From: Amycolatopsis viridis
GTDB lineage: Bacteria; Actinomycetota; Actinomycetes; Mycobacteriales; Pseudonocardiaceae
DNA length: 64,000 nt
Direction: 5' to 3'
Assembly (NCBI RefSeq): GCF_011758765.1
Contig: NZ_JAANOU010000001.1
Location: 682,001 to 746,000, forward strand
The notes beneath the pieces were generated by a model, which was not told the origin of the DNA, did not search any database, and worked only from the letters and a program-made list of their open reading frames with translations. This document shows, piece after piece, positions 17,384 through 26,287 of the stretch (positions within the stretch are counted from its first letter, which is position 1; each line of letters begins with the position of its first letter). Made by a program: the position numbers and the translations under genes.

Positions 17384-18484
17384 TCACGGCCCGAACCAGT
17401 GCTGCTCCATGGTGCGCGGTGGCGCGGACGTGGTGCCGATCCGCAGCTGGGTGGTGAGCGTGATGATCCGCGGCTTCACGTGGTCGCCGGAGGACAGCAG
17501 CAGCTTCCCCGCTGCCCGGCCCTTCTCCAGCACCGGCTGGTGCACCGTGGTCAGGCCCGCCCGTTCGGCCTCGGCGATGCCGTCGAACCCGGTGACGGTG
17601 AGGTCCGCCGGCACCCGCAGACCCCGCCGGTGCGCCTCGGCGAGCGCGCCGAGCGCGAGGATGTCCGAGGTGCAGATCAGGGCGGTGACCTGGGGATGGG
17701 TGTCGAGCAGCTGGCGGGCGGCGGCGGCGCCGTCGTCCACGTTGTGTTCGAAACGCTCCATCACCGGCACGGTCGACCAGTCGACACCGACCTTGCCGAA
17801 CGCCTTCGCCAGTGCCTCCAGCCGGGCGCGCTGCACGTGGAAGTGCGCGCTGCGCTGCCGGTCCAGATAGGCGAAGCCGTCGTTGCGATCCCGCGCGAGC
17901 CGCATGCACAGCACGCCGATCTGGCGGTGCCCGAGACCGATGATGTGCTCGGCCAGCTCGGTGACGGCCGTGGTGTCGTCGGGGCCGACGCGGTCGACAC
18001 CCTCGATGCGCGGCTGGTCGATGATCACGGTCGGCACCGGGCGCGCGAGGACGGCGCCCAGGTGCGGGTCGTCGTCCGGCACCGAGTAGACGACGAACCC
18101 GTCGACGCCCGCCCGGTGCACGGCCACCACGTCGTCGCGGCCGGGGCTGGCCGGTACCAGGTGCAGCCCGACCCCGGCGTCCTCGCACGCCAGCGCGAGA
18201 CCTTCGAGCACGCCGATCGCGGCCGGGTCGCGGAAGGCGTACGACAGGTTCTCGGTGAGCAGCAGGCCGACGGCGCCGGCCTTGCGGGTGCGCAGCGACC
18301 GCGCCACCGGGTCCGGGCCGGGGTACCCCAGGCGGCGGGCGGTTTCCAGCACCCGCTTGCGCAGCTCGGGGGACAGCTGGTCCGGGCGGTTGTAGGCGTT
18401 GGACACGGTGGTCCGCGACACGCCGAGCTCCGCGGCGAGCGACGCCAACGTCGCCTGTCGCCTCATGCGCATAGGACGCCCCAT
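17384..18484 (-). CDS. LacI-family transcriptional regulator
   Basis: 366 residues: LacI helix-turn-helix and hinge (TLASLAAELGVSRTTVSNAY) then a sugar-binding-type periplasmic fold with conserved AYLDRQ and TGFDGIAEAE regions. Three in-frame ATGs (18484, 18472, 18466) are possible starts. A perfect operator-like palindrome lies 5 bp before the first, suggesting autoregulation. It is divergent from the metal ABC transporter genes, an unusual pairing since LacI proteins usually answer to sugars or nucleosides. Confidence 0.9.
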   Translation of the reverse strand: MGRPMRMRRQATLASLAAELGVSRTTVSNAYNRPDQLSPELRKRVLETARRLGYPGPDPVARSLRTRKAGAVGLLLTENLSYAFRDPAAIGVLEGLALACEDAGVGLHLVPASPGRDDVVAVHRAGVDGFVVYSVPDDDPHLGAVLARPVPTVIIDQPRIEGVDRVGPDDTTAVTELAEHIIGLGHRQIGVLCMRLARDRNDGFAYLDRQRSAHFHVQRARLEALAKAFGKVGVDWSTVPVMERFEHNVDDGAAAARQLLDTHPQVTALICTSDILALGALAEAHRRGLRVPADLTVTGFDGIAEAERAGLTTVHQPVLEKGRAAGKLLLSSGDHVKPRIITLTTQLRIGTTSAPPRTMEQHWFGP

Positions 18485-18488
18485 GAGG

Positions 18489-18503
18489 GAACCGTAACGG
18501 TTC
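18489..18503. promoter_or_regulatory. Candidate LacI operator
   Basis: GAACCGT-A-ACGGTTC is a perfect 7-bp inverted repeat around one base, immediately upstream of the lacI start. Its AACCG/CGGTT core fits LacI-family sites. Confidence 0.6.
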
Positions 18504-18619
18504 AGAACGAAGTCGTGAAGTCGAACGCCGTCCGTGCGTCGTGCGCCACTGCGCAACGTCACGTTCAGGCGGCTGTAACCGAGGGGGTGAGATCGTCACC
18601 CATTGGGGTAAGGTGAACT

Positions 18620-18634
18620 CGAAAACCGTTTCCA
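18620..18634. promoter_or_regulatory. Candidate Zur-type box (or second LacI site) before the metal ABC operon
   Basis: CGAAAACCGTTTCCA matches the arms of the actinobacterial Zur box (TGAAAA-N3-TTTTCA) at 10 of 12 positions and sits about 50 bp upstream of the metal-binding lipoprotein gene. It also resembles a LacI/cre-like site read on the other strand, so the binding protein is ambiguous. Confidence 0.4.
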
Positions 18635-18681
18635 ATAGTGCGCGAAGAAGCGTCCCACCTCGTACTTCAGGAGTGCTCGCG

Positions 18682-19575
18682 ATGAGATTCCCCCGCCTCC
18701 TCGGTCTCGCGTCCGCCGCGACGGCCCTCGTCCTCGGACTCACCGCCTGTGGCGGGGGTAACACGGGCAGCGACACCGGCGGCAAGATCAAGGTCGTCGC
18801 GTCCACCAACGTCTGGGGCACCGTGCTCGCCGCGATCGGCGGTGACCAGGTCGCGGTCACCTCGATCATCAACGACGCGAGCGCGGACCCGCATTCCTAC
18901 GAGACCACCCCCGCCGACGCCATCGCCGCGCAGAACGCCCAGCTCACCCTGGCCAACGGCGGCGGCTACGACGACTTCTTCGGCAAGCTCGCCGACCAGG
19001 CCACCAACGCCCGCAAGCTGACCGCCACCGAGATCGCCGCGACCGGCGGCGAGAACGAGCACGTCTGGTACAGCTTCCCGGCGGTGGCCAAGGTCGCCGG
19101 CCAGATCGCCACGCAGCTCGGCCAGATCAAGCCGGACGCCGCGCAAACCTTCACCGCCAACGCCGCGAACTTCACCGCGCGGCTCGACCAGCTCACCCAG
19201 CGGGCGGCGCAGATCGGCGCCGGCCACCCGGACACGAAGGTCCTGGTCACCGAGCCGGTCGCGCACTACCTGATCGAGACCGCCCAGCTCACCGACGCCA
19301 CTCCGGCGAAGTTCTCCGAGGCCGTCGAGGCGGAGGCCGACGTCCCGCCCGCCGCGCTCGCCGAGTTCACCTCCCTGATCAACGGCAAGCAGGTCAAGGC
19401 GCTGATCAACAACGAGCAGACGGTCACCCCGGTGACCCAGCAGGTCGTCGCCGAGGCGAACCGGGCCGGCGTCCCCGTGGTCGGCGTGACCGAGACGCTG
19501 CCCACCGGCATGACGGACTACATTGCCTGGATGACCAGCGAAGTCGACGATCTGGCGAAGGCGCTGAACTCTTGA
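18682..19575 (+). CDS. Metal ABC transporter substrate-binding lipoprotein (ZnuA/TroA-like)
   Basis: 297 residues with a signal peptide ending in the lipobox LTAC (Cys about residue 22), so it is anchored outside the membrane. The cluster A-I fold is indicated by DPHSYETTPAD, EHVWYS and the TEPVAHYL segment, which supply His ligands; there is no His-rich loop, so Zn2+ or Mn2+ are both possible. ATG 18682 lies 8 nt after AGGAG. Its stop overlaps the TTG start of the ATPase by 4 nt. Confidence 0.88.
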   Translation: MRFPRLLGLASAATALVLGLTACGGGNTGSDTGGKIKVVASTNVWGTVLAAIGGDQVAVTSIINDASADPHSYETTPADAIAAQNAQLTLANGGGYDDFFGKLADQATNARKLTATEIAATGGENEHVWYSFPAVAKVAGQIATQLGQIKPDAAQTFTANAANFTARLDQLTQRAAQIGAGHPDTKVLVTEPVAHYLIETAQLTDATPAKFSEAVEAEADVPPAALAEFTSLINGKQVKALINNEQTVTPVTQQVVAEANRAGVPVVGVTETLPTGMTDYIAWMTSEVDDLAKALNS

Positions 19576-20366
19576 GCCCCGCGGTCGAGATCACCGGCGC
19601 GACCCTCGCGTTCGGCGCGCGCACGCTGTGGTCCGGTTTGGACCTTTCGGTCGAACCCGGCGAGTTCGTGGCCGTCCTCGGCCCGAACGGGTCCGGCAAG
19701 ACCAGCCTGCTGAAGGTGCTGCTCGGCCTGCAGCCCCTGTCGCGGGGCCGCGTGCGCTTCCACAACGACCACCCGGTCGGGTACATCCCGCAGCAGCGGG
19801 CGATGGCCGACGGGCTGACGTTGCGCGGCGTCGACCTGGTCGGGCTCGGTCTCGACGGGCACCGGTGGGGCACCGGGCTGCGCGGGCTGGCCGAGCGGCG
19901 GCGGCGGGTGTCCGCCGCGATCGCGGCGGTCGGCGCGCAGTCCTACGCGAAACAGCCGGTCGGCAAGCTGTCCGGTGGTGAACAGCAGCGGTTGCGGGTC
20001 GCGCAGGCGCTGGTCGGCGAGCCGGACGTGCTGCTGTGCGACGAGCCGCTGCTGTCCCTGGACCTCGCGCACCAGCGCGCGGTGAGCGAGCTGATCGACG
20101 CCCGGCGCCGCGCGGCCGGCACCGCGGTGCTGTTCGTGACGCACGAGATCAACCCGATCCTGCCCTACGTGGACCGGGTCCTGTACCTGGTCGACGGCCG
20201 GTTCCGGATCGGCCCGCCGGAGGTCGTGATGACGTCGGAGACCCTGTCCGAGCTGTACCGGGCGCACGTCGAGGTGGTCCGCGTCGGCGGCCAGATCCAC
20301 GTCGCCGGAGCGCGCAGCGCGGTCTGCGAGGACGAACCCCACCACCTGGACGAGCGCGTCTCCTGA
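19572..20366 (+). CDS. Metal ABC transporter ATP-binding protein (ZnuC-like)
   Basis: 264 residues with Walker A GPNGSGKTSL, Q-loop YIPQQR, signature LSGGEQQRL, Walker B VLLCDEPLLSLD and H-loop VTHEI. Translation starts at TTG 19572, overlapping the binding-protein stop codon (TTGA). It energises the permease encoded 23 nt downstream. Confidence 0.9.
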   Translation: MSPAVEITGATLAFGARTLWSGLDLSVEPGEFVAVLGPNGSGKTSLLKVLLGLQPLSRGRVRFHNDHPVGYIPQQRAMADGLTLRGVDLVGLGLDGHRWGTGLRGLAERRRRVSAAIAAVGAQSYAKQPVGKLSGGEQQRLRVAQALVGEPDVLLCDEPLLSLDLAHQRAVSELIDARRRAAGTAVLFVTHEINPILPYVDRVLYLVDGRFRIGPPEVVMTSETLSELYRAHVEVVRVGGQIHVAGARSAVCEDEPHHLDERVS

Positions 20367-20389
20367 AAGCCCAGAAGGTTCCCGCTGAC

Positions 20390-21271
20390 ATGGACAAGTT
20401 CTTCGACTTCGGTCTGACCGCGCAGCTGCTCGGGCTGCCGTTCGTGCGGACCGCTCTGCTCGCCGCGGCCGTGCTCGGCCTCGTCGCCGGGGTGCTCGGC
20501 CCGCTGATCGTGACCCGGCGGATGTCCTTCGCCGTGCACGGCACCGCCGAGCTGGCGTTCACCGGCGCCGCCGGTGCGCTGCTGCTCGGTGTCGGCGTCG
20601 AGTTCGGCGCGCTGGGCGGTGCGGTGATCGCCGCGTTGCTGCTCGGCCTGCTCGGCGGCCGCGAGTCCGACCGCGACTCGGTGATCGGCGCGATCCTGTC
20701 CTTCGGGCTCGGTCTCGGCGTGCTGTTCCTCTGGCTGAACCCGGGCCGCACGGCGAACAAGTTCGGCATCCTCATCGGTCAGGTCGTGTCGATCGAGACG
20801 ACCAACCTGATCGTGCTCGTCATCGCCGCGGTGGTCGTGCTGCTGATCCTCGCGGCCATCTACCGGCCGCTGCTGTTCGCGAGCGTCGACCCGCACGTCG
20901 CCGCCGCGCGCGGGGTGCCGGCGCGCACGTTGTCCGTGGTGTTCGCCGTGCTCGTCGGCGTCGCCACCGCGCTCGGCGTGCAGATCGTGGGCGCGCTGCT
21001 GGTCGTCGCGATGATGGTGACCCCGGCGGCGGCGGCAGCACGGCTGACCGCGAGCCCGTGGAAGGTGACCGTGCTGGCGATCGTGTTCGCCGAGACCGCC
21101 GCGCTGGGCGGCATCGTCCTTTCGCTCGCGCCCGGAGCACCCGTGAGCGCCTTCGTCACCGCCATCGCGTTCACGATCTACCTGATCTGCCGCCTCGTCG
21201 CCCACCTGCGCGACCGGGCAGGCCGGGTCAGCGAACCGGATGCTGCTGCAGTTGCGCCTGCAGCGCCGTGA
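20390..21271 (+). CDS. Metal ABC transporter permease (ZnuB-like)
   Basis: 293 residues with eight or so hydrophobic helices in the ABC-3 pattern, including RRMSFAVHGTAELAFTG and IVGALLVVAMMVTPAAAA. It completes a three-gene importer. The 3' end overlaps the convergent SGNH gene by 44 nt. Confidence 0.9.
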   Translation: MDKFFDFGLTAQLLGLPFVRTALLAAAVLGLVAGVLGPLIVTRRMSFAVHGTAELAFTGAAGALLLGVGVEFGALGGAVIAALLLGLLGGRESDRDSVIGAILSFGLGLGVLFLWLNPGRTANKFGILIGQVVSIETTNLIVLVIAAVVVLLILAAIYRPLLFASVDPHVAAARGVPARTLSVVFAVLVGVATALGVQIVGALLVVAMMVTPAAAAARLTASPWKVTVLAIVFAETAALGGIVLSLAPGAPVSAFVTAIAFTIYLICRLVAHLRDRAGRVSEPDAAAVAPAAP

Positions 21272-22550
21272 GGAACCCGTCGGTCAGGAACGGCAGCTGA
21301 CCACTGGACACACTGCGCTCCACTGTCTCCACCACCACCACGTCGGAGTTGACGAACATCCCGATCGCTTGGTCCTGACTCGTCTTCGGGGTGAAGTAGG
21401 CGAGCATGGTCAGGTTGGCGAACCCGGCGGCCAGGTATCGCGAGGACGCCTTGGTGAACGAGTCGCCGTAGAACAGGGTTTTCCGGTTCACGGTGGATGA
21501 CATCGGCGCGGCGAACCGGTAGGACGGCGTCTCGATGTCGGCGACGGTCGGTCCGGCCCGGTCGACGAGGCCGTCCGGCCGCAGGTCGTACAACGCGTTC
21601 GTCTTGTCGGCCTTCCGGCCCAGCAGCGGCGGCAGGTCCGCGGCCACGGTGTACCTGCCGACCTGCCTGCTCTGCCAGGTCGCGGTGATCCCGGGTTGCA
21701 CGGCCTCGGCGACCGCGCGGGTCATCACCAGCGAACCCTCGTCGGCCCAGTGCGTGTCGTTGGACGGGTAGACCGGGTGGCCGACCCGCTGCGCTTCGGC
21801 GGTCAGCCCGGGCCGCAGGTCCACCGCGCCGGCCGCGTCGAGCTGCTGCCAGGTCGGCGCCTCGGCGGCGCGGTGGCAGTCCTTGCCGGGGTAGCTCGCG
21901 GGCAGGTACTGGGGGACCATCGTGGACTTGTCCGGCGCGACGACCCACACGAACGTGCGGCCGGACGCTTCGATGAGGGCGCGCAACCGGTTCATCCGGT
22001 CCAGTGTCTCGGACAGCATGTGCACCGGCGCGCACTTGGCCTCGGCGTCGTAACCGAAGTACAGCCAGCCCTGCCCGCCCTCGATCACCTGCCGGTACCC
22101 GGCCTGGTCGACCGGCCCGGAGGTGGTGGGCTGGTCGTCCGCCGCCGGTGCCTGCGCCGGTGGCGGGCCGCCGGGCAGCGGACCGGTCCCGCTGGTGCCG
22201 CCCTGGTCGCGCGGCGGGGTCTCGCCGAAGAACGTGCGGCTGATCCAGTCCGCCGCCTCGATCGCGGCGTTGCGGAAGGCCAGCTGGTCGGTGGCCCAGG
22301 CGGGCAGGCCGGTGAAGAACGCCCAGCCCTCACCCACGCTCGGGAAGGCGGTCAGGTGCCGGTTCTCGATCTCGGCGGGGCGCGTGCCGAACACCCACAG
22401 CAGCGCCGGGGTCGTGAAGAACACGACCGCGCTGATCAACGCGGCGAGCTGCCGGCCGCCGTGGCGGGGCCGGTACAGGGAGTGCTCGCGGGGCAGCCAC
22501 GCCTCGTGCACCGCGGGGAGTTGCTGCGGTTCGTGCGCCACGCGGCACAC
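21228..22550 (-). CDS. AlgX/AlgJ-like SGNH-domain O-acetyltransferase-type protein
   Basis: 440 residues: one N-terminal transmembrane helix (ALISAVVFFTTPALLWVF), a Pro/Gln-rich linker, then an extracytoplasmic SGNH hydrolase-like domain. Features of the AlgX/AlgJ group: NRHLTAFP near the membrane, GWLYFGYDAEAKC, VVAPDKSTMVP, the Asp-x-His pair in SNDTHWADEG and the Ser of FYGDSFTKA. Such proteins acetylate extracellular polysaccharide using acyl groups passed by an MBOAT protein; one is present 15 kb away (37652-39082). It is the third gene of an operon with two DUF445 proteins (gap 13 nt). The polymer is unknown. Confidence 0.8.
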   Translation of the reverse strand: MCRVAHEPQQLPAVHEAWLPREHSLYRPRHGGRQLAALISAVVFFTTPALLWVFGTRPAEIENRHLTAFPSVGEGWAFFTGLPAWATDQLAFRNAAIEAADWISRTFFGETPPRDQGGTSGTGPLPGGPPPAQAPAADDQPTTSGPVDQAGYRQVIEGGQGWLYFGYDAEAKCAPVHMLSETLDRMNRLRALIEASGRTFVWVVAPDKSTMVPQYLPASYPGKDCHRAAEAPTWQQLDAAGAVDLRPGLTAEAQRVGHPVYPSNDTHWADEGSLVMTRAVAEAVQPGITATWQSRQVGRYTVAADLPPLLGRKADKTNALYDLRPDGLVDRAGPTVADIETPSYRFAAPMSSTVNRKTLFYGDSFTKASSRYLAAGFANLTMLAYFTPKTSQDQAIGMFVNSDVVVVETVERSVSSGQLPFLTDGFLTALQAQLQQHPVR

Positions 22551-22563
22551 GGTAACCGTTCAC

Positions 22564-23799
22564 CTAGTGCAACATGAGCAGTACCTGCAACTCGCCGACG
22601 GCGAACCCGATCACGGCGCCGACCGCGATCAGCTTCCACTCCTCGCGCCGGAACGCCGGCCGCAGCAGGTTCTCGTACTCCTCGGGAGTCAGCGCGATCA
22701 TCCGCCGCTCCACCATGTTCGCCAGATCCATCGCCTCCACCAGGTACGGTTCCGCGTGGCGGAGCAGGTACGGCAGCTGGGCGAGCGAAGCGGTGGCCGC
22801 GGTCCCGGTCATCTCCCGCAGCCGCTCACCGCCGACGGCGGCGGACACCAGCGGGCGGATCAGCCCGGCCTGCTCGTCCACCGCCCGTGCCACCACGCGC
22901 CGCACCACCGCGGCCAGCCGATCGGCGCGCGGACCGGTCAGCAGCTCGTCGAGCAGGTTGGGCACGGTCAGCACTTCCCGGGCGATGATCGCGCCGTACT
23001 GCCGGGCGACCTCGGCCTTGCGCCGCTGGAACTTGCCGTGCAGCGTGACCGGTCCGATCCGCACCGGACGGCGCGGCACGAAGATCATCTTGATGGCGAG
23101 CCAGTCGGTGAACAGCCCGATGACACCCCCGAACGCCGGCAGCACCCACGGGTTCTTGGTCAGCGCCCACACCACGGCCTGCACGAGCCCGAGGGCGAAT
23201 CCGAAGTAGATCCCGCACCGGGCGATGAAGGTCATTTCGGGCCGGGACGTCTCCCGGATCAGCCGCACCAGCAGGGCGCGGTCACGGGTCAGCCGCTCGA
23301 CGATCATGTGCTTGACGTCGAGCACGCCGTCGAGATCGGCGCGGATCTCGTCGAGCAGCTCCCGCACCAGCCGCGGTGCCCCGGCCTGCAGCTGTTTGAC
23401 GATCAGGTCCTGGGCCATCGGCGGCAGCGACTCCCACAGCCGCGGGTGGTGCCGGGCCAGCACGTCGCGAGCCAGGTCGTCGATCGCGCGCAGCAGCGGT
23501 TGCTCGATTTCCCGCACCAGCCGGCCGGGCTGGATCCGGGCGATCACCTCACCCAGGTCGATCAGGTTCGTGGTGAGCAGGTCGGTGGCGATCGCCGCCA
23601 TGCGGCCGCCGTGTTTGGGCACCACGCCCTGCCACCCGAAGACCGGGCGGACCCCGACGAACTCCAGCGGGCGGAACATCATCTCGATCGCCACGCGCTT
23701 CGTGACGTAGCCGATCAGGGCGGCGATGAACGGGATCGCGGCGTAGAGCGGCCAGTGGCGGGTGAGATCGGCCAGAACCGCGTCCATCGCCACCCCCAT
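22564..23799 (-). CDS. DUF445-family membrane protein (copy 2)
   Basis: 411 residues. N-terminal and C-terminal hydrophobic helices (LYAAIPFIAALIGYVTKRVA; AVGAVIGFAVGELQVLLML) enclose amphipathic helical DUF445 repeats. It is clearly paralogous to the next gene: both contain YVTKRVAIEMMFRP and PFIAALIG, and both end GELQ....LLH. DUF445 proteins are membrane-associated with no firmly known activity. Fifteen nucleotides separate it from its paralogue and 13 from the SGNH gene. Confidence 0.85.
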   Translation of the reverse strand: MGVAMDAVLADLTRHWPLYAAIPFIAALIGYVTKRVAIEMMFRPLEFVGVRPVFGWQGVVPKHGGRMAAIATDLLTTNLIDLGEVIARIQPGRLVREIEQPLLRAIDDLARDVLARHHPRLWESLPPMAQDLIVKQLQAGAPRLVRELLDEIRADLDGVLDVKHMIVERLTRDRALLVRLIRETSRPEMTFIARCGIYFGFALGLVQAVVWALTKNPWVLPAFGGVIGLFTDWLAIKMIFVPRRPVRIGPVTLHGKFQRRKAEVARQYGAIIAREVLTVPNLLDELLTGPRADRLAAVVRRVVARAVDEQAGLIRPLVSAAVGGERLREMTGTAATASLAQLPYLLRHAEPYLVEAMDLANMVERRMIALTPEEYENLLRPAFRREEWKLIAVGAVIGFAVGELQVLLMLH

Positions 23800-23814
23800 C
23801 CCGGTCCCGCGAAA

Positions 23815-25047
23815 CTAGTGCAGGAGCACGATCGCCTGGAGCTCACCCACGAGCCCGCCGATGATCGCACCGACGGCGATCAGCTTCCACTCGTCCTGCC
23901 GGAACGCCGGCCGCAGCAACTCCTCGAACTCCACCGGCGACAACCGCCGCATGCGGTCGACGATGGTGTTCCGCACGTCGAGGGCGTTGACCGCGTAGTC
24001 CTCCGCGTACCGGATGGTGTCCGGCACGCGCTCGGCGGCCTTCAGCGCGGCGGCCTGTTTCATCTCCTGCCACTTGCGGGTGCCCACGGCCGCGGCGACG
24101 AGGGGCTTGACGACACCGGCCTGCGCGTCGATGGTGCGCTGCACCTCGCGGCCGATCAGGTGGAACAGCCGGTCGGCCTTCGGGCCTTTCAGGATGGCCT
24201 CGAGCAGGTTCGGGATCGTGATGATCTCCCGCGCGATCATGTCACCGTAGTCGGCGGCGACCTGGTCGCGGCGCTTCTGGAACACGCCTTGCCAGGTGTA
24301 GAGGCCGAGGAACTCGCGCGGCTCCCGCGGCAGGAAGATCATCTTCAGGGCGAGCCAGTCGGTGAACCAGCCGATGCCCAGACCGAACACCGGCATCACG
24401 ATCGACGACTTGGTCAGCGCCCACACCAGCAGCTGGACGCAACCGAGCGCGAAGCCGAACACCAGCCCGGAGTTGGCGATGAACCGCATCTCGGGGCGGG
24501 AGATGTCCCGGATGAGCCGGTTCAGCAGGCTCTTGTCGCGGACCAGGTTGGTGATGACCATGCTCTTCAGGTCGAGGACGTCCTCGATGTTGTCCGCGAG
24601 CTCCCGCATGATCTTCGCGATCACCTTGGGCGCCTCGGCCTGGATGCGGCGCAGCAGCAGTTCGCGCGCACCGGCGGGCAACGCCTCCCACAGCCGCGGC
24701 TGGTACTGCTCCATGACCTCCTCGGTGATCTCCCCGACCACCTGCAGGAGTGGTTCCTCGATCTCCTTGGCCACCTGTTCCGGGTCGAGGCGGGCGAAGA
24801 TCTCCTTCGGGTCGACCAGGTTGCTGGTCAGCATGTCGGTGGCCGTGGCCGCCATGCGCTCGGCGTTGGCCGGCAGGACGCCCTGCCACCCGAGGAACGG
24901 CCGGATGCCGACGAACTCGATCGGCCGGAACATCATCTCGATCGCGACGCGCTTGGTGACGTACCCGATGAGGGCGGCGATGAACGGCATCGAGACGTAG
25001 AGCGGCCAGTGTTCGGCCAGGTCGGCCACGATCTGCTGCAGTTGCAC
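23815..25047 (-). CDS. DUF445-family membrane protein (copy 1)
   Basis: 410 residues, the first gene of the three-gene operon DUF445-DUF445-SGNH. The same layout as its paralogue: an N-terminal helix with YVTKRVAIEMMFRP, a long helical middle (EEVMEQYQPRLWEALP), an internal hydrophobic region (LVFGFALGCVQLLVWALTK) and a C-terminal helix (AVGAIIGGLVGELQAIVLL). No catalytic motif is seen. The promoter should lie in the 136-bp gap shared with the divergent coiled-coil gene. Confidence 0.85.
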   Translation of the reverse strand: MQLQQIVADLAEHWPLYVSMPFIAALIGYVTKRVAIEMMFRPIEFVGIRPFLGWQGVLPANAERMAATATDMLTSNLVDPKEIFARLDPEQVAKEIEEPLLQVVGEITEEVMEQYQPRLWEALPAGARELLLRRIQAEAPKVIAKIMRELADNIEDVLDLKSMVITNLVRDKSLLNRLIRDISRPEMRFIANSGLVFGFALGCVQLLVWALTKSSIVMPVFGLGIGWFTDWLALKMIFLPREPREFLGLYTWQGVFQKRRDQVAADYGDMIAREIITIPNLLEAILKGPKADRLFHLIGREVQRTIDAQAGVVKPLVAAAVGTRKWQEMKQAAALKAAERVPDTIRYAEDYAVNALDVRNTIVDRMRRLSPVEFEELLRPAFRQDEWKLIAVGAIIGGLVGELQAIVLLH

Positions 25048-25183
25048 CGGCCCCTCCCTCGCGAGTCCCGCCGAACCGTATCCCAGCTTCCCGGGGGCCG
25101 GTGTGCACCGGATTCAGTTGATCTTCGACAATGGGTCACCCGAAAGTATGGAAACCCAGGTCCAATAGCACTAAGGTGCCCGC

Positions 25184-26242
25184 ATGCCTCCTGCCGAGTC
25201 CCAAGATCCCATCGCTGGTAATCCCCTCTTCCCCCTCGTGTTCCGCGGCTACGACCGGCCGCCGGTGGACGAGAAGTTCGCGCAGCTGAACGCCGAGCTC
25301 AAGGAGACCGCGGTCTCCCGTGACGAGGCGCTGTCGTCGGTTGCCGAGCTGACCCGTGCGCTGTCCTACGCCCAGCAGGAGCTGAGCGAGGCCAAGCAAG
25401 CGCTGTCCCGGATGGCGAGCGACCCGTCGAGCGCCACGACGATGACCGAGCGCGTGCGCACGATGATGACCCTCGCCGAGGAGGAGATCGCCGAGCTCAA
25501 GAGCCGCGCCGACGCGCAGGCGGACGACATCCGTGCCGCCGCCGACAAGTACGACCTCGACACCCGCAAGGCCGCCGACAAGATGGTCGCCGAACGCGAA
25601 GCCGAGCTGGCCAAGCGGCGCGACGACCTGGAACTGGAGTTCCAGGAACGGCACACCGCGCTCACCACCGAGCACGAGAACCTGATGGAGCAGGGCCGGG
25701 CCGAGATCGCGCGCCTGAACGAGGAGGCCGCCGCGGAGCGCGCTCGCCTGGACGCCGAAGCAGCCGACGCGCGTGCCAAGGCCGAGCAGGAGACCGCCGA
25801 GGCGCTGGCCCGCAAGACCGAAGAGGTCGAGACGGCTCTGGCGAAGAAGACCGAAGAGGTCGAGTCCGCCCTGGCCCGCAAGACCAAGGAGATCGAGGAG
25901 CGGCTCGCCAAGGACACCCGGGAGACCGAGGAGCGCCTCGCCAAGCTGGTCGCCGACACCGAGGCCAAGATCGCCAAGGACACCGAGTCGACCGAGAGCC
26001 GCCTGGCGAAGCTCACCGCGGACACCGAGTCGCGGCTGGCCAAGCAGACGTCCGAGGCGGAGAACCGGGCATCCACCCTGGTCGCCGACGCGGAGCGTCA
26101 GCTGTCCGAGGCGCAGCAGGCCCGCACCGAGGCGTTCGAGTTCCGCCGCGAGGTCACCGAGCGCCTCACGGCCACCCACTCGGCCCTCCAGGAAGCGCTG
26201 GACACCCTCATCCCGGCCGACGACCGGGCCCCGGTCGCCTGA
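25184..26242 (+). CDS. DivIVA-like N-terminus with long hendecad coiled coil
   Basis: 352 residues. Residues 13-36 (NPLFPLVFRGYDRPPVDEKF region) resemble the membrane-targeting DivIVA/Wag31 N-terminus (FxxxFRGYDxxxVD). The rest is almost entirely charged helix; residues 207-294 consist of eight uninterrupted 11-residue units with consensus x-Leu-Ala-Lys-x-Thr-x-x-x-Glu-x. Hendecad repeats give nearly straight or right-handed coiled coils, as in the Streptomyces filament proteins Scy and FilP. A role in polar growth or membrane scaffolding is inferred, not shown. Divergent from the DUF445/SGNH operon. Confidence 0.8.
   Translation: MPPAESQDPIAGNPLFPLVFRGYDRPPVDEKFAQLNAELKETAVSRDEALSSVAELTRALSYAQQELSEAKQALSRMASDPSSATTMTERVRTMMTLAEEEIAELKSRADAQADDIRAAADKYDLDTRKAADKMVAEREAELAKRRDDLELEFQERHTALTTEHENLMEQGRAEIARLNEEAAAERARLDAEAADARAKAEQETAEALARKTEEVETALAKKTEEVESALARKTKEIEERLAKDTRETEERLAKLVADTEAKIAKDTESTESRLAKLTADTESRLAKQTSEAENRASTLVADAERQLSEAQQARTEAFEFRREVTERLTATHSALQEALDTLIPADDRAPVA
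25802..26065 (+). repeat. Eight 33-bp repeats encoding 11-residue units
   Basis: Eight head-to-tail 33-nt units inside the DivIVA-like gene, from ALARKTEEVET to RLAKQTSEAEN, with no insertion or deletion between them. The nucleotide units have diverged, so this is an old protein repeat rather than a recent DNA expansion. Confidence 0.9.
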
Positions 26243-26256
26243 CGGATTTCTTCGAG

Positions 26257-26287
26257 GCGCTGGCGCAACGAGGCGCCAGCGCTTTTT
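26257..26287 (+). terminator. Rho-independent terminator
   Basis: GCGCTGGCGC and GCGCCAGCGC pair in a 10-bp stem with a 6-nt loop followed by five T, 14 nt after the coiled-coil gene. One of the few terminators in the window with a T tract. Confidence 0.85.

Noticed and set aside
22123-25221. 1032-codon plus-strand open frame over the DUF445 genes
   Set aside because: Antisense to two clear paralogous membrane proteins; composition (His/Gln/Arg-rich) is that of a shadow frame.
25802-26065. CRISPR-like array
   Set aside because: The 33-bp periodicity is coding, has no spacers, and translates to 11-residue coiled-coil units.
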